In this document: one piece after another, positions 43,595-54,190 of the stretch
Numbering within the stretch: the first letter of the stretch is position 1
How the letters are laid out: each line of letters begins with the position of its first letter
Assembly: GCF_027923765.1 (NCBI RefSeq)
Contig: NZ_AP026709.1
Coordinates: 615,501-679,500, forward strand
Origin: Pseudodesulfovibrio nedwellii
Lineage (GTDB): Bacteria > Desulfobacterota > Desulfovibrionia > Desulfovibrionales > Desulfovibrionaceae
Length of the DNA stretch: 64,000 nucleotides
Direction: 5' to 3'
Position numbers and translations under genes: made by a program
Notes under the pieces: generated by a model
Told to the model about the DNA's origin: nothing
The model's database searches: none
The model's input: only the letters and a program-made list of their open reading frames with translations

Positions 43595-43651
43595 CATTGT
43601 TTCGTCGAGGAAGTGTTTTCGCTTGATTCTCGACTAATTTAGGAAGCAAAT

Positions 43652-44551
43652 ATGACCAGTTATGCTTTTTTCGGTGCTTTGGAACAGGGATTCGCCTATG
43701 GCCTTATGGTCATTGGTGTCTATCTGACATTCCGAGTACTGGACTTTCCGGATCTCACGGTTGACGGTAGTCTTCCTCTTGGAGCCGCAGTTTCAGCCGT
43801 GGCTGTCACCTCAGGGTATTCCCCGTTTTTTGCTATTATGATGGCAGCCGGAGCGGGATTTCTTGCAGGAATGGTGACCGGTATACTCAATACAAAATTC
43901 AAAATTCTGCATCTGCTCGCCTCCATTCTAACCATGATCGCTCTTTATTCTGTTAATTTACGAATTATGGGTCGACCCAATATGGCCCTACTTGGACAAG
44001 ACACAGTGGTCGATTGGTTCATGGAGTTAACCGGATTACTTCCTTATTATTCTACCCCATTACTATTCTTCATCATTTGTTTGGTCGTTGTAATCATACT
44101 CATTTGGTTTTTGCATACAGAACAAGGCCTCACTTTTCTGGCTACTGGCAACAATATGCAGATGATTACGAGCCAGGGTGTCAACACTGATACCGTAATT
44201 ATCTTCGGTGTAGGCCTGTCCAACGCACTGGTCGCCACGTCCGGCGCATTAGTCGCTCAAAACCAGGGGGCAGCTGACGTTAATATGGGGGTGGGGACCA
44301 TCGTTGCCGGTTTGGCTTCGGTCATACTTGGTGAAACCATTTTCGGCGACAAGACCATTGGACGTGCTATCATTGCCGCCCTGCTCGGGTCCGCTTTGTA
44401 TCGTATAGCGATTGGTTTAGCCCTTGGTCTCAAACTTGGTTCTTTTTCCATTACTCCGAGCGATTTGAATTTAATCACAGCCCTTCTTGTTGTCGTGGCA
44501 TTGATCGCACCCAGAATGAAACGTAAAATTCTCGCCGGGAGGTCCAAATGA
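43652..44551 (+). CDS. ABC transporter permease (branched-chain/BPD type 2)
   Basis: A 299-residue permease with about nine transmembrane helices. Typical segments are FPDLTVDGSLPLGAAVSAV, TGILNTKFKILHLLASILTMIALYSVNLRIMG and IVAGLASVILGETIFGDKTIGRAI. It belongs with the TrpX-like binding protein and overlaps the ATPase gene by 4 bases (ATGA). Probably a homodimer in the inner membrane. Confidence 0.92.
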   Translation: MTSYAFFGALEQGFAYGLMVIGVYLTFRVLDFPDLTVDGSLPLGAAVSAVAVTSGYSPFFAIMMAAGAGFLAGMVTGILNTKFKILHLLASILTMIALYSVNLRIMGRPNMALLGQDTVVDWFMELTGLLPYYSTPLLFFIICLVVVIILIWFLHTEQGLTFLATGNNMQMITSQGVNTDTVIIFGVGLSNALVATSGALVAQNQGAADVNMGVGTIVAGLASVILGETIFGDKTIGRAIIAALLGSALYRIAIGLALGLKLGSFSITPSDLNLITALLVVVALIAPRMKRKILAGRSK

Positions 44552-45342
44552 TATCCATATCCGGCGTGAGCAAAGCCTTTAATAAAGGCGACGTTAATGA
44601 AGTGACAGCACTCAACGGTGTGAACCTTGAAGTGAAAGATGGTGACTTTATTACCATTATCGGTTCCAACGGTGCAGGAAAATCCACCTTCCTCAACGCT
44701 TTGGCTGGTTCATTTTTCATTGATTCCGGCAAGCTAATTCTCGATGACACAGATATTACTAAATGGCCTGAATACAAACGGGCTGGGCTTATAGGCAGAG
44801 TCTTTCAGGATCCACTGCTTGGCACCTGTGCAGAGGCGACGATTGAACAAAATCTCGCCATGGCCAACAAACGAGGATTATCTCGTGGATTGTCCAGAGG
44901 TGTCAAAAACAAGGATCGTGAATTCTTTAAGGAAAAGCTGGCTGTGCTTAGCTTGGGGCTTGAAGATCGTCTCAAAACGCACACAGGTTTACTGTCCGGT
45001 GGTCAAAGACAAGCCTTAACCATGCTTATGGCGACATTGGTCCGCCCTCGCCTGTTATTGCTGGATGAACATACAGCCGCCCTTGACCCCAAAACCGGCA
45101 GTATGGTTCTCGGTCTAACCGAAGAAATCGTTAGTTCACAAGGACTGACAACATTGATGGTGACACACAACATGAATCAGGCCATTGCCATGGGCAATCG
45201 GCTTATCATGTTTCATCGAGGTAAAATCATTTTGGATATCAGTGGGGAAGAAAAAACAAATCTCAAGGTCGAAGATCTGCTTCAGCGTTTCTCGAAGTTA
45301 CGCGGAGAAGAAGGCGTCTCCGACCGGATGCTGCTGAGCTAG
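44548..45342 (+). CDS. ABC transporter ATP-binding protein
   Basis: A 264-residue ATPase. Walker A is [14 protein letters not shown], the Q-loop lies in [12 protein letters not shown], the signature is [13 protein letters not shown], Walker B is [15 protein letters not shown] and the switch His is in [13 protein letters not shown]. Translation is coupled to the permease by a 4-base overlap. It powers the TrpX-like importer. Confidence 0.94.
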   Translation: MISISGVSKAFNKGDVNEVTALNGVNLEVKDGDFITIIGSNGAGKSTFLNALAGSFFIDSGKLILDDTDITKWPEYKRAGLIGRVFQDPLLGTCAEATIEQNLAMANKRGLSRGLSRGVKNKDREFFKEKLAVLSLGLEDRLKTHTGLLSGGQRQALTMLMATLVRPRLLLLDEHTAALDPKTGSMVLGLTEEIVSSQGLTTLMVTHNMNQAIAMGNRLIMFHRGKIILDISGEEKTNLKVEDLLQRFSKLRGEEGVSDRMLLS

Positions 45343-45372
45343 GGGTGTTCAGTACTGTCCTTTGGCAAGAAC

Positions 45373-45388
45373 TGGCATTTTTATGCCA
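45373..45388 (+). other. Inverted repeat upstream of ndk
   Basis: TGGCAT and ATGCCA flank TTTT, and a further TTGGCA lies eleven bases upstream. A TATAAA -10-like element follows at 45394-45399, without a good -35. It may be an operator or a weak terminator for the transporter operon. Confidence 0.3.
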
Positions 45389-45430
45389 ACCCGTATAAAA
45401 AAAATAACAACTGACAAGACGGAGGCTATT

Positions 45431-45853
45431 ATGGCTATCGAACAAACCTTTTCCATCATCAAGCCCGATGCAGTGGGTCGCGGTCTCATCGCTGAAATTC
45501 TGAAAATGATCACCGATTCCGGTCTGAAGATCAAAGGCATGAAAATGATGCACATGGATCGTGCCAAGGCTGAGGGCTTTTACGCCGTTCATAAGGAACG
45601 TCCTTTCTTCGGTGAACTGGTGGATTACATGATTTCCGGTCCCGTGGTTGTTACCTGTTTGGAAGGCGAAAATGCTATTGAAACATACCGTAACCTGATG
45701 GGCGCCACCAATCCGGCTGACGCTGCAGAAGGCACCATTCGTGCTGCTTACGGCGAAAACATCCAGAACAACTCCTGCCACGGTTCCGACGGTCCTGACA
45801 CCGCCAAGACCGAGGTGGCATACTTCTTTAACAACGACGAGCTGGTGGGATAA
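45431..45853 (+). CDS. ndk: Nucleoside diphosphate kinase
   Basis: A 140-residue kinase that equalises nucleoside triphosphate pools. The N-terminal [16 protein letters not shown] is standard, and the phosphorylated His lies in [10 protein letters not shown] (usually NAVHGSDS). GGAGG sets the ATG at 45431; upstream codons in frame are not conserved. The proC ATG overlaps its stop (TAATG). Confidence 0.96.
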   Translation: MAIEQTFSIIKPDAVGRGLIAEILKMITDSGLKIKGMKMMHMDRAKAEGFYAVHKERPFFGELVDYMISGPVVVTCLEGENAIETYRNLMGATNPADAAEGTIRAAYGENIQNNSCHGSDGPDTAKTEVAYFFNNDELVG

Positions 45854-46656
45854 TGACTCATACTATCGGGTTCATAGGCGTTGGCAATATGGGGACAGCC
45901 ATTCTCAAAGGGCTGACCTCGCGTGATGACATCAAACTGCATGGATTCGACCTGCACACGGATAATCTCGTCCGGGCTGGTAAAGAATATGGTCTTGTGG
46001 CGCAAAAAAGCGCTCTGGACCTCGCCAAGGCATGCGACTACATCATTGTGGCCGTCAAGCCGCAACACGCTGAACCCGTGATCAAGGAAATTGCGGCATC
46101 ATTGGATAGGTCCAAATGCCTTATTTCCATCTGTGCTGGGCTTTCTCTTGGAAAGTTCGAAGAATGGACTGAAAACCGATGTGCCGTGGTGCGGGTCATG
46201 CCCAACACCCCAGCACTGGTCAATGAAGGCGTGTCCGCCATTTGTTTGGACAATGCCAATCTGTCTGATGAGATGAGGGAATTCGTCCCGGCCATGTTCA
46301 AAGGAATCGGTCAGGCTCACATTTTACCGGAAAAACAATTTGATGCCTTTACCGGCGTCATTGGCTCCGGTCCGGCCTATGTCTTCTATTTTATGGAAGC
46401 AATGATTGAATCTGGTGTTGCTCTCGGCCTAACAAGGCCACAAGCTACACAGATGGTCGAAGGACTTTTCCTTGGTTCATCAAAACTGGCAGCAGAAAGT
46501 GATCTTTCCGTTACCCAGTTGCGTGAGATGGTTACATCACCTGCCGGCACAACGATTCGTGCGCTTATGCACTTTGATCGTCAGGCCGTTAAGGGAGACA
46601 TCATTGACGGTGTTTTCGAGTCATACTTTCGAAGTATCGAACTCGGCAAAAAATAA
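45853..46656 (+). CDS. proC: Pyrroline-5-carboxylate reductase
   Basis: A 267-residue NAD(P)H-dependent reductase for the last step of proline synthesis. The Rossmann motif is IGFIGVGNMGTAILKGL, followed by VAVKPQHAEPV, VVRVMPNTPALVNEG, the dimer segment FTGVIGSGPAYVFYFMEA and the C-terminal VTSPAGTTIRALMHFD. It is translationally coupled to ndk and followed by a terminator. Confidence 0.96.
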   Translation: MTHTIGFIGVGNMGTAILKGLTSRDDIKLHGFDLHTDNLVRAGKEYGLVAQKSALDLAKACDYIIVAVKPQHAEPVIKEIAASLDRSKCLISICAGLSLGKFEEWTENRCAVVRVMPNTPALVNEGVSAICLDNANLSDEMREFVPAMFKGIGQAHILPEKQFDAFTGVIGSGPAYVFYFMEAMIESGVALGLTRPQATQMVEGLFLGSSKLAAESDLSVTQLREMVTSPAGTTIRALMHFDRQAVKGDIIDGVFESYFRSIELGKK

Positions 46657-46688
46657 AAAAAGGGGCTTCATATGAAGCCCCTTTTTTT
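46655..46688. terminator. Bidirectional terminator between proC and cbiB
   Basis: Perfect 20-base palindrome (46662-46681) flanked by A and T runs, serving the convergent genes on both sides. Confidence 0.93.
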
Positions 46689-46704
46689 ATTTAAATTCAT
46701 AGAG

Positions 46705-47655
46705 TTAAAACGCTAGCGATAACATTCCAAGGACTGGAATGAATACCCAAGCCGCTATGGTTCCGGTCTTGTCGCACAGCCCGATTAAAGCACGAATCAT
46801 GGTTTTGTCCCACGGCTTATCGATAGGACCAAGTACAGGTTTGTCTTTGACTGTACCGAAATACACGGTTGGTCCACCCATTTGACCACCAATAAGCCAG
46901 GCAGCGGTAGCCATGGGCCATCCAGCATTAGGGCTTTCCATTTTTCTGGCATCTTTTTTGAAATGCTTTTTTGTCTCTTTTATATTCAAGCCGCGCAATT
47001 TACCCGCAATGATCATTAAATACGCTGTAATTCGTGCAGGCAACCACGCCAAAAGATCGTCTGTTTTGGCAGCGCCACGTCCAAGATCATTAAATCTCTC
47101 CGTGCGATATCCCCACATGGAATCCATGGTACTGACTGTCTTGTAAGCCCACAGTCCGCCGGGCCCAAACAGGCAGAGATAAAACAATGGAGCGACAAAA
47201 CCATCGTTGAGATTCTCGCTGACTGTTTCTGCGAGAGTGCGACGAATACCATTGGCGTCAAGTTCGCTTGTATCTCGACTTACCAACATGGCTATGGCTT
47301 TACGTGCTCCGACAATGTCACCGGATTCTAATACATGAAGAACTTTGCTGGATTCTTTGATCAAACAACCGAGAGCCAGTCCTGCGTATGAAAGGTACAA
47401 GCTTATAAGAACGCCAAGATATGGTATCACCGTGACTAATGCGACGATCCCCCAAGAGACTGAGGCGAAGAGAAGGACTGCGATCCAACCGGCTATACCA
47501 AGGTTGATTTTGACCTTACGGGCTGCATTTTCATAGAGATCAAGCCATTTCCCGATAAAACGTACGGGGTGTGGCAGTTTTTTGGGATCACCAAGTATGC
47601 TGTCCAGCATGACAGCCAAAGTGGGGATGATAAAAGCGGATGGGAATGTAGTCAT
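46705..47655 (-). CDS. cbiB: Adenosylcobinamide-phosphate synthase (CbiB/CobD type)
   Basis: A 316-residue membrane protein that attaches the aminopropanol arm in cobalamin synthesis. The conserved DSILGDPKKLPHPVRFIGKWL opens the protein; LVSRDTSELDANGIRRTLAETVSENLNDGFVAPLFY and TVSTMDSMWGYR are family blocks. The ATG at 47655 fits family length but has no Shine-Dalgarno sequence, because it lies directly after the T run of the rpoD terminator. A GTG at 47682 within the terminator stem, with GGGGAG upstream, would add nine residues. Confidence 0.9.
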   Translation of the reverse strand: MTTFPSAFIIPTLAVMLDSILGDPKKLPHPVRFIGKWLDLYENAARKVKINLGIAGWIAVLLFASVSWGIVALVTVIPYLGVLISLYLSYAGLALGCLIKESSKVLHVLESGDIVGARKAIAMLVSRDTSELDANGIRRTLAETVSENLNDGFVAPLFYLCLFGPGGLWAYKTVSTMDSMWGYRTERFNDLGRGAAKTDDLLAWLPARITAYLMIIAGKLRGLNIKETKKHFKKDARKMESPNAGWPMATAAWLIGGQMGGPTVYFGTVKDKPVLGPIDKPWDKTMIRALIGLCDKTGTIAAWVFIPVLGMLSLAF

Positions 47656-47661
47656 GATAAT

Positions 47662-47697
47662 AAAAAAGACCGGGAAGAGCACTCACTCTCCCCGGCC
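47662..47697 (-). terminator. Intrinsic terminator after rpoD
   Basis: Twelve-base arms on the minus strand, two of them G-U pairs, followed by six T (plus-strand A run 47662-47667). It ends the rpsU-rpoD operon and lies immediately before the cbiB start. Confidence 0.88.
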
Positions 47698-47706
47698 TGT
47701 AGTAGT

Positions 47707-49449
47707 TTAGTTTTCGAAGTAGGATCGTAGCAAAGCGCTTCGCACAGGATGGCGTAATTTGCGTAAAGCCTTGGCTTCGATCTGACGGATACGTTCACGG
47801 GTAACGTTGAAGAGCTTACCAACTTCCTCAAGGGTGTGGTCAGACTTTTCGCCAATACCGAAACGTTTTCTGAGCACCTGCTCCTCTCTCGGAGTCAGGT
47901 CGGATAAAACAGAGGCGATTTGCTCACCAAGCTTGGTGGAAACCACTTCTTCGGCAGGCGCAGTGGCCTTCTTGTCTTCAATGAAATCGCCCAGACTCGA
48001 ATCTTCCTCGTCTCCAATTGGAGTCTCAAGGGAAATGGGTTCCTTGGCAATCTTGAGAACTTTCTTAACCTTTTCAAGCGGATAATCCATACGCTCGGCG
48101 ATTTCTTCAGGGGAAGGATCGCGACCCAATTCCTGTACAAGGTAACGGGAGGTACGGATAAGCTTGTTGATGGTTTCAATCATATGCACCGGAATACGGA
48201 TGGTTCTGGCCTGATCCGCGATAGCGCGGGTAATGGCCTGACGAATCCACCATGTTGCATATGTGGAGAATTTGTAACCACGCTGGTATTCGAACTTGTC
48301 CACAGCCTTCATCAAACCAATGTTGCCTTCCTGAATGAGATCCAGGAACTGCAAACCACGGTTAGTGTATTTTTTAGCAATGGATACGACCAGACGCAGG
48401 TTGGCACGAATAAGTTCCTGCTTGGCCTGCAAGGCTGTACGGTTGCCGCTCTTGATACGCCACAGGACTTCTTCCAGGTCATGTACAGAATGACAGCACT
48501 TATCCTGAAGACGCTTCATGATCTCCAGTTTACCTGCCAACATTTCCTTAAAGGAAAAGAATTCTTCAACAGTCATGCCCAATCGGTCTGCAGCGACCAC
48601 GGGATTGACTTCGCGATCATCTACTTGCTTGAACAATTCTTCGATTTCGCTCTTGGTCATACCAACAGAAAGAATATAGGCGGAAAAGTCACGCTGACAG
48701 TTGTGCATCTGGCGAACATAATCGTTGACCGTTTCAATAATGCGATCAATGAGCGTCTTTTCCAGCTTGATATCGCGCAGTCGGGTGACGACCTCTTCCT
48801 TATATTTAAGAATATCTTTTTGAACGCCGTAAACACGCTTGTCCAAGCAGGCGCAATAGTCGAGCTTTTCGTAAATCTTGTGTTTCTTGTTGTAGAGCTC
48901 TTTGACCTCAGCGAGCAGGAAGATAACTCTTTGACGCTGGTTCATTTCATCTTCGGAAGGATCATCTTCCTCGATGGTTTTGACCACGTCTTTCAGCTTG
49001 ATACGTCCATCTTCAAGGTCTTCACCCACTGCGATGAGTTCTTCAACGGCAACAGGAACCTCAATCAGAGAGTACAGGACGTCCAGTTCGCCGTTTTCAA
49101 TCTTCTTGGCGATAACAACTTCGCCTTCACGATCCAAAAGGCCTACAGCGCCCATTTCGCGCAAATACATGCGCACAGGGTCTGTGCTTCGAGAGGCGTA
49201 TTCCGCAGAATCTTCCTCTTTTTCGTTTAAGGCCAGTTCCTTGTCAGGATTCATTTTTTTGTGAGTCTCTTCCGAGTCCACAATAGCAATGTCCATCTGT
49301 TCAAAGATGGCATGAATTTCTTCCAGCTGTTCCGGGGAGTTGTAGTCAGAAGGCAACGCCTTGCTTAACTCCTCGTATGTCAGGAATCCTTTTTTCTTAC
49401 CTGCTGCGATCAAAGATTTGATCTGTTGGATTTCCTTAATGTTGCTCAT
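47707..49449 (-). CDS. rpoD: RNA polymerase primary sigma factor RpoD
   Basis: A 580-residue sigma-70. Region 1.1 at the N-terminus ([22 protein letters not shown]), region 1.2 ([16 protein letters not shown]), the non-conserved insert, region 2 ([25 protein letters not shown], then [17 protein letters not shown]), region 3 and region 4 with the helix-turn-helix ([29 protein letters not shown]) are all present. AGGAGG lies close to two adjacent ATGs (49452, 49449); spacing favours the second. It overlaps the end of dnaG. Confidence 0.97.
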   Translation of the reverse strand: MSNIKEIQQIKSLIAAGKKKGFLTYEELSKALPSDYNSPEQLEEIHAIFEQMDIAIVDSEETHKKMNPDKELALNEKEEDSAEYASRSTDPVRMYLREMGAVGLLDREGEVVIAKKIENGELDVLYSLIEVPVAVEELIAVGEDLEDGRIKLKDVVKTIEEDDPSEDEMNQRQRVIFLLAEVKELYNKKHKIYEKLDYCACLDKRVYGVQKDILKYKEEVVTRLRDIKLEKTLIDRIIETVNDYVRQMHNCQRDFSAYILSVGMTKSEIEELFKQVDDREVNPVVAADRLGMTVEEFFSFKEMLAGKLEIMKRLQDKCCHSVHDLEEVLWRIKSGNRTALQAKQELIRANLRLVVSIAKKYTNRGLQFLDLIQEGNIGLMKAVDKFEYQRGYKFSTYATWWIRQAITRAIADQARTIRIPVHMIETINKLIRTSRYLVQELGRDPSPEEIAERMDYPLEKVKKVLKIAKEPISLETPIGDEEDSSLGDFIEDKKATAPAEEVVSTKLGEQIASVLSDLTPREEQVLRKRFGIGEKSDHTLEEVGKLFNVTRERIRQIEAKALRKLRHPVRSALLRSYFEN

Positions 49450-51190
49450 CATCCCTCCTGCGAGATTCTTTCAAGGCCAAGAGTTCCATTGCCCGATGGG
49501 TGTCGCCGTTCTGCTGCGCCTGGCGTATGGCCTCTGTGAGCTGCCGTTTGTTCATTTTGTCTTGCCCAAACGTAATTTTATTACAAATATGATTCCATTC
49601 GTCCAGTAAATCCCGGCCGGAAAGAATGTTGCTCCGCATTTCTTCGCGACACCTGTAGTAGAAGCCTTTTTCTTGTTCGTTCAGCAGGCTCGTTATATGG
49701 CCTGGCTGCGTATTTACAAGCTTCTCCCAAAGTGCTTTCGCCCAATCGGTGCGAAGAATACGGTCAAATCCTCTTTCTGCCAGATGGGACACGTAGTCCG
49801 GATACTGGATTGGAAACCGCAAAAAATACCGATCATCCGTATCATCTTTGCCGACTGCTATGCCTGCCTGCTGTCGCTGTTTGACTGGTTGACGTCGTTG
49901 AGGCTGCTGTTGCGTGTTGCGCGACGGTGACATTGCACCGGCATCGCGTCTGAAGTCAGCTTCCGACAAACCAAGCCCGCCAGCTAAACGGGGCAGGTAA
50001 TATGCCTTCAATGATGCGTCGGACAAATCCGACAAAAAACTTTTGGCCCACGCTATGATTTCCCTTGGGGCGAACTTATCCCTCAGGGTTGTCATGCAAA
50101 AATCAAGTCCGTCCGGGGCAGCAGACATGCACGCCTCGAAACCTTCGGCTCCCTTCGCCTGAAGCAGGCTGTCCACATCCTCCCCGTCAGGCATGAGAAC
50201 TACTTTACAGGCTACGCCTTGTAAGAGAATCATCCTGCTTGACTTAAGTGCGGCCTTACGTCCTGCTCCGTCACCGTCGAACACAAGGTCAACTCGTGAA
50301 CAAAAGCCAGTCAGTCGCTTCACTTGATCCGGTGTCAGGGCTGTGCCCAAAACGCCGCATGAATCGGTGTACCCGAACTGATGAAGCGATATTACATCCA
50401 TGTACCCTTCGGTCAAAATGGCCCGCTTGGAGCGGGTCATGGTGGACCGTGCCAAACTCAACCCGTACAAGTGATCGCCCTTCTTGTAGATAGGCGTATC
50501 CGAGCTATTTAAGTACTTGGGTTCTCCATCTGTAATTATTCTACCGCCAAAGGCAATAACCCGCCCTGATAAATTTTGAATAGGAAAGATCAATCTTCCA
50601 CGAAACCTATCGTAAATATTACCTTTATCGTTTTTTGATAAAAGTCCGGCTTCAACGCCTTCTTCGGAGGTTCTTCCTTTTGTCTTGAGAAAATGGTCCA
50701 AACCATGCCAATCATCAGGACTGTAACCAAGACCGAATTTTTCGATCATTTCCTGAGTCATGCCCCGATTCGTCAGGTATTTCATGGCGTGATTTCCGGC
50801 CGCCATGCGTAGGTTCCTTTGAAACCAATCACTGGACTCGAGATGCATGTCAATGAGCTTCTGTTTACGTGCTTTACGTTCCGCAGCATGCGGATCGCGA
50901 GGCACATTGGAAAGTTCAATCCCGGCTTCAGCGGCCAATTGTTCCAAAGATTCACGGAATTCAAGGCCATTGATACGCCCATAAAAATCAATAACGTCGC
51001 CCGAGGCCTGACATCCAAAACAATAGAAGAATCCTTCTTCGTCATTGACTGACATGGAAGGTTTAGTCTCCTGATGAAAAGGACAAGCCCCCATCCACCG
51101 GCCAGATACCGGTTTCAGGTCTACGTAACGGCGCACTATGTCCGAAATGTTGATACGGGCTTTAACAGCCTCAACACCGCTTCTGTCCAC
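49436..51190 (-). CDS. dnaG: DNA primase
   Basis: A 584-residue primase. The zinc ligands are Cys36, His39, Cys57 and Cys60 ([24 protein letters not shown]). The RNA polymerase core follows ([36 protein letters not shown], then the TOPRIM aspartates in [14 protein letters not shown]). The C-terminal helicase-binding part is less conserved. The start is a GTG six bases after GGAGG. It sits between mutS2 and rpoD. Confidence 0.95.
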   Translation of the reverse strand: MDRSGVEAVKARINISDIVRRYVDLKPVSGRWMGACPFHQETKPSMSVNDEEGFFYCFGCQASGDVIDFYGRINGLEFRESLEQLAAEAGIELSNVPRDPHAAERKARKQKLIDMHLESSDWFQRNLRMAAGNHAMKYLTNRGMTQEMIEKFGLGYSPDDWHGLDHFLKTKGRTSEEGVEAGLLSKNDKGNIYDRFRGRLIFPIQNLSGRVIAFGGRIITDGEPKYLNSSDTPIYKKGDHLYGLSLARSTMTRSKRAILTEGYMDVISLHQFGYTDSCGVLGTALTPDQVKRLTGFCSRVDLVFDGDGAGRKAALKSSRMILLQGVACKVVLMPDGEDVDSLLQAKGAEGFEACMSAAPDGLDFCMTTLRDKFAPREIIAWAKSFLSDLSDASLKAYYLPRLAGGLGLSEADFRRDAGAMSPSRNTQQQPQRRQPVKQRQQAGIAVGKDDTDDRYFLRFPIQYPDYVSHLAERGFDRILRTDWAKALWEKLVNTQPGHITSLLNEQEKGFYYRCREEMRSNILSGRDLLDEWNHICNKITFGQDKMNKRQLTEAIRQAQQNGDTHRAMELLALKESRRRDDEQH

Positions 51191-51213
51191 CAGATGCCTC
51201 CAAACTCGAGCTA

Positions 51214-53511
51214 TTACTTGAGTTTCACTTCGGTCATACCGTCCCCGCCCCGATCTTCGGGTGCAAGGGAAAATTTTTCTACCGCAGGATAATATTTTAA
51301 AAATTCGTGGACTTCGCGTCGCAACGCTCCAGTTCCACGACCATGAACAATTTCAAGTTTTCCAGCGCTTTTGAGCAAAGCCCTGTCAATAGCTCGCTCC
51401 AATTCACTGATAGCTACATCTGATCGATTACCTCTGAGATCCACTTCAACAACGAGATCATCCGGAGTCGAGGCTGTCGCTTTTAACCCTTTGGATGTGG
51501 TCTTCTGTGTCTTGCCCGCCGGCCCAAGGTGTTCTGCCTTGACCCACATGGCGACACCATTGATATCGACTTTGGCTTGTTTTTTCTTTGCGTTAATCTC
51601 AAGCACGGTGCCAGTCTTGTTCCAAGCCAGATACGATACTTTTTTGCCCGGGACAATGTCTGCAAAGGAAAAGGCAGGAGCTTTTTTACGTTCAGTCCCT
51701 ATTTCTTCAATTTGCATGCGAACTTGTGCGAGTTTTTTTCGTGTCTCTTTTCGGCCTATTTTATTGGCTTGCCATTGCTTAACCACATCCTGGGCACTAT
51801 TTTGGATGTCGGCAAGCAATTTGGTGCGCTTCTTTTCGAAATTTGCTTCCAGTTTGACCCGTTTTTGTTCAATTTTGCCCCGTTCTTTCTCGATGGCATC
51901 CAGTTCATCTTCTTTTTTGACCGCCATTGCATTAAGACGATCCAGCACTGATGTGGTATCAGAGCCGTCCAAAAGGAGATACTTTTCTGCACGAGATAGA
52001 ATTTCGAGAGGCAATCCGTGTTCTTTGGCCACATCCAGAGCAATGGATGCACCAACCTGATCATAGGCCAATTTGAATAATGGCCTTTTGGTACCGGGAT
52101 CAAACAGCACGCTTGCGGCGCGAACGGATTCTTTAGACATGGCATAGGCTTTCAAGGCCGGGAAATGAGTGGCCGTAAAGGTCGTTGTTTCTCGTTCGAC
52201 CAAAGAATCAATGACAGCCTGAGCCAAAGCTGCCCCCTGTGTAGGGTCGGTGCCAGCGCCAAATTCATCAAGGATGAAAAGAGATTGGCTTCCTACCAGA
52301 TCCCATACTCGTTTCAAATATTGAATCTGTGCGGTAAAAGTGGACACGTTTTCTTCAAGGCTCTGTTCATCGCCCATGATGACAAAAATTTCAGACCAAA
52401 ATGGCAGTCGGCTGCCTTCTGCTGCAGGAACCGGCAAGCCGGCAAAGGTCATTAATCCTATAAGACCGACTGTCTTTAAACAAACAGTTTTACCACCAGC
52501 ATTACCACCACTGACGATCATCGCCTTTTGCCCTTCCAGCAATTCGATGCTGAGAGGCTGTACGGAGTCGTCTGTCAGGGCTAAAAGAGGGTGCCGAGCC
52601 TTGATCAGTTTGGGCGTCCCGTTTTCAACGACTTGAATTGTGCGTCCATTATATGACTGAGCAAGTTCAACTTTGGCCATGAGGACATCAAGAGACACAA
52701 GTCCTTGATAAGCCCCATAAACCTCTTGAAATTCGCTGCGAATAAGCCCGGTCAGGTACAGGAGGACTTTATATTCCTCTTCCCGTTCTTCCCGCTTCAA
52801 TTCCTGGAGTCTGTTATTGGTCTCAACAAGAAACATTGGTTCAAAATAGCAAGTTTCACCAGTCTGCGAATAATCGTGAATGATGCCCTTGGTTTTGTTC
52901 TTGTAGTTCGCTTTGATGGGCAGGACATATCGATCTGAGGAGACCGTCATGAATTCGTCCTGCATAGCCGAACTCATGTTTTGCTGAATAATAAAATCTT
53001 TGACCCGCTTAGTACATCGCTGATGGATAGAACGAATTTCCTGACGGACTGCTAACAAATCAGGTGAACTTTCGTCCTTGATCTGCCCTTCCACATCAAG
53101 ACATCTGCCTATACCGGAAACGGTTTTCTGAGGCCACGCATATGCGAATAAAGTTTCGGTGAGAGTATCCCACTCCCTTTCCTCAAATCGTTCAAGAGAT
53201 TCTCGAGCGGTTTTGGCCATTTCCAATATTACTTTAAGAGCAAAAAGCGCGTCTTGGTCGAGAACGGCTTTGTCACTTTCAAGGTGCGGAAATATGACAT
53301 CCATTTCAGGGAAAGGACGAAGTTTAAAACCGGATTCTCCAACCCAGGCCGTAGCCTGTTCAAAAAGGACTCCGGCAGTGCAAACCTCTTTAAAGGTAGT
53401 AAGTGGCCGGATTTCCAAACACGACGAAGCGCCGGGTTCGGAAACAGCGAAACCGGACAGCGCCCCGAGAATCTTGGGGAACTCCAATACGTGGAATGTT
53501 CTGGATTCCAT
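51214..53511 (-). CDS. Endonuclease MutS2
   Basis: A 765-residue MutS2. It lacks the mismatch-binding domain, has the core and clamp regions, the ATPase with Walker A SGGNAGGKTVCLKT and Walker B FILDEFGAGTDPTQGAAL, a long coiled coil (KKEDELDAIEKERGKIEQ) and a C-terminal Smr nuclease domain (VEVDLRGNRSDVAISELE, then IVHGRGTGALRREV). Known MutS2 proteins act on recombination intermediates or stalled ribosomes. It is placed between yqeY and dnaG. Confidence 0.94.
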   Translation of the reverse strand: MESRTFHVLEFPKILGALSGFAVSEPGASSCLEIRPLTTFKEVCTAGVLFEQATAWVGESGFKLRPFPEMDVIFPHLESDKAVLDQDALFALKVILEMAKTARESLERFEEREWDTLTETLFAYAWPQKTVSGIGRCLDVEGQIKDESSPDLLAVRQEIRSIHQRCTKRVKDFIIQQNMSSAMQDEFMTVSSDRYVLPIKANYKNKTKGIIHDYSQTGETCYFEPMFLVETNNRLQELKREEREEEYKVLLYLTGLIRSEFQEVYGAYQGLVSLDVLMAKVELAQSYNGRTIQVVENGTPKLIKARHPLLALTDDSVQPLSIELLEGQKAMIVSGGNAGGKTVCLKTVGLIGLMTFAGLPVPAAEGSRLPFWSEIFVIMGDEQSLEENVSTFTAQIQYLKRVWDLVGSQSLFILDEFGAGTDPTQGAALAQAVIDSLVERETTTFTATHFPALKAYAMSKESVRAASVLFDPGTKRPLFKLAYDQVGASIALDVAKEHGLPLEILSRAEKYLLLDGSDTTSVLDRLNAMAVKKEDELDAIEKERGKIEQKRVKLEANFEKKRTKLLADIQNSAQDVVKQWQANKIGRKETRKKLAQVRMQIEEIGTERKKAPAFSFADIVPGKKVSYLAWNKTGTVLEINAKKKQAKVDINGVAMWVKAEHLGPAGKTQKTTSKGLKATASTPDDLVVEVDLRGNRSDVAISELERAIDRALLKSAGKLEIVHGRGTGALRREVHEFLKYYPAVEKFSLAPEDRGGDGMTEVKLK

Positions 53512-53534
53512 CTGTGAGCCGTTTGGTTGGGAAG

Positions 53535-53981
53535 TTAGGAAAGCTTGGATTTGACCAGTCCGCTAGCTTTTTTGCCGTCAACCTGCCCCTTGTGCGCGCC
53601 GAGAACAGCTTGCATCACCTTGCCCATATCGGCCATGGAAGAGGCTCCGAGATCGGCAATGGCCTTCTCAATAGCTACTTCCAACTCTTCATCGGACAAT
53701 GATTGGGGGAGATACGAATCCAGGGCGACAAGTTCTTCGGCCTCAATCTTAGCCAAATCATCTCTGCCAGCCTTGGTGTATTGATCAAAGGAATCCTTGC
53801 GTTGCTTGACCTGCTTAGCAATGAGATCAAGAACGACATCGTCGGGAAGACCATCGGACCTTTCTTCGACCATGCGGTTTTTAATGGCCGTCTTGAGGTG
53901 TCTCAAGACGGCCACTTTTACCGTCGATTTAGCCTTGTAGGCCTCGATGTAGTCTTTGTCTATTTGTTGTGACAGACTCAT
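53535..53981 (-). CDS. GatB/YqeY domain-containing protein
   Basis: A 148-residue YqeY protein with the typical helical tail-domain fold (AVLRHLKTAIKNRMVEERSDGLPDD, VLDLIAKQVKQRKDS, YLPQSLSDEELEVAIEKAI and GKVMQAVLGAHKGQVDGK). The domain resembles the GatB tRNA-binding tail, but the role of the free protein is unsettled. It follows rpsU after 2 bases, a very common arrangement. Confidence 0.93.
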   Translation of the reverse strand: MSLSQQIDKDYIEAYKAKSTVKVAVLRHLKTAIKNRMVEERSDGLPDDVVLDLIAKQVKQRKDSFDQYTKAGRDDLAKIEAEELVALDSYLPQSLSDEELEVAIEKAIADLGASSMADMGKVMQAVLGAHKGQVDGKKASGLVKSKLS

Positions 53982-53983
53982 AA

Positions 53984-54184
53984 CTACATATTACGCATTT
54001 TGCGCATTTTTTTTGCAAGCCTTTTCTTAGCGGCAGCTTTCTTTTTCTTCTTCTGCACGCTGGGCTTTTCGTAGTGCTGACGTTTTTTCAGCTCGGACAA
54101 GATCCCGGCCTTCTCTACCTGCTTCTTGAAGCGACGCAGAGAGATGTCGAAATTGTCATTATCGTCAAAGTAAACACCCGGCAA
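53984..54184 (-). CDS. rpsU: 30S ribosomal protein S21
   Basis: A 66-residue basic protein ([20 protein letters not shown], then a Lys/Arg-rich tail). The start is a TTG, not ATG, but it follows a near-perfect GGAGGTGA Shine-Dalgarno sequence and gives the usual N-terminus. It heads the operon rpsU-yqeY-mutS2-dnaG-rpoD, a version of the macromolecular-synthesis operon. Its leader RNA can hide part of the ribosome-binding site. Confidence 0.95.
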   Translation of the reverse strand: MPGVYFDDNDNFDISLRRFKKQVEKAGILSELKKRQHYEKPSVQKKKKKAAAKKRLAKKMRKMRNM

Positions 54185-54190
54185 AGTAAA

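Noticed and set aside
47920-49230. 436-codon open frame antisense to rpoD
   Set aside because: It is fully opposite rpoD, whose regions are all conserved. The translation is Phe/Asn/Leu-rich without domains, as expected from the reverse of an acidic, Lys/Glu-rich protein.
51371-52060. 229-codon plus-strand frame opposite mutS2
   Set aside because: Ser/Arg-rich reverse reading of the MutS2 coiled coil and Smr linker; no own signals.
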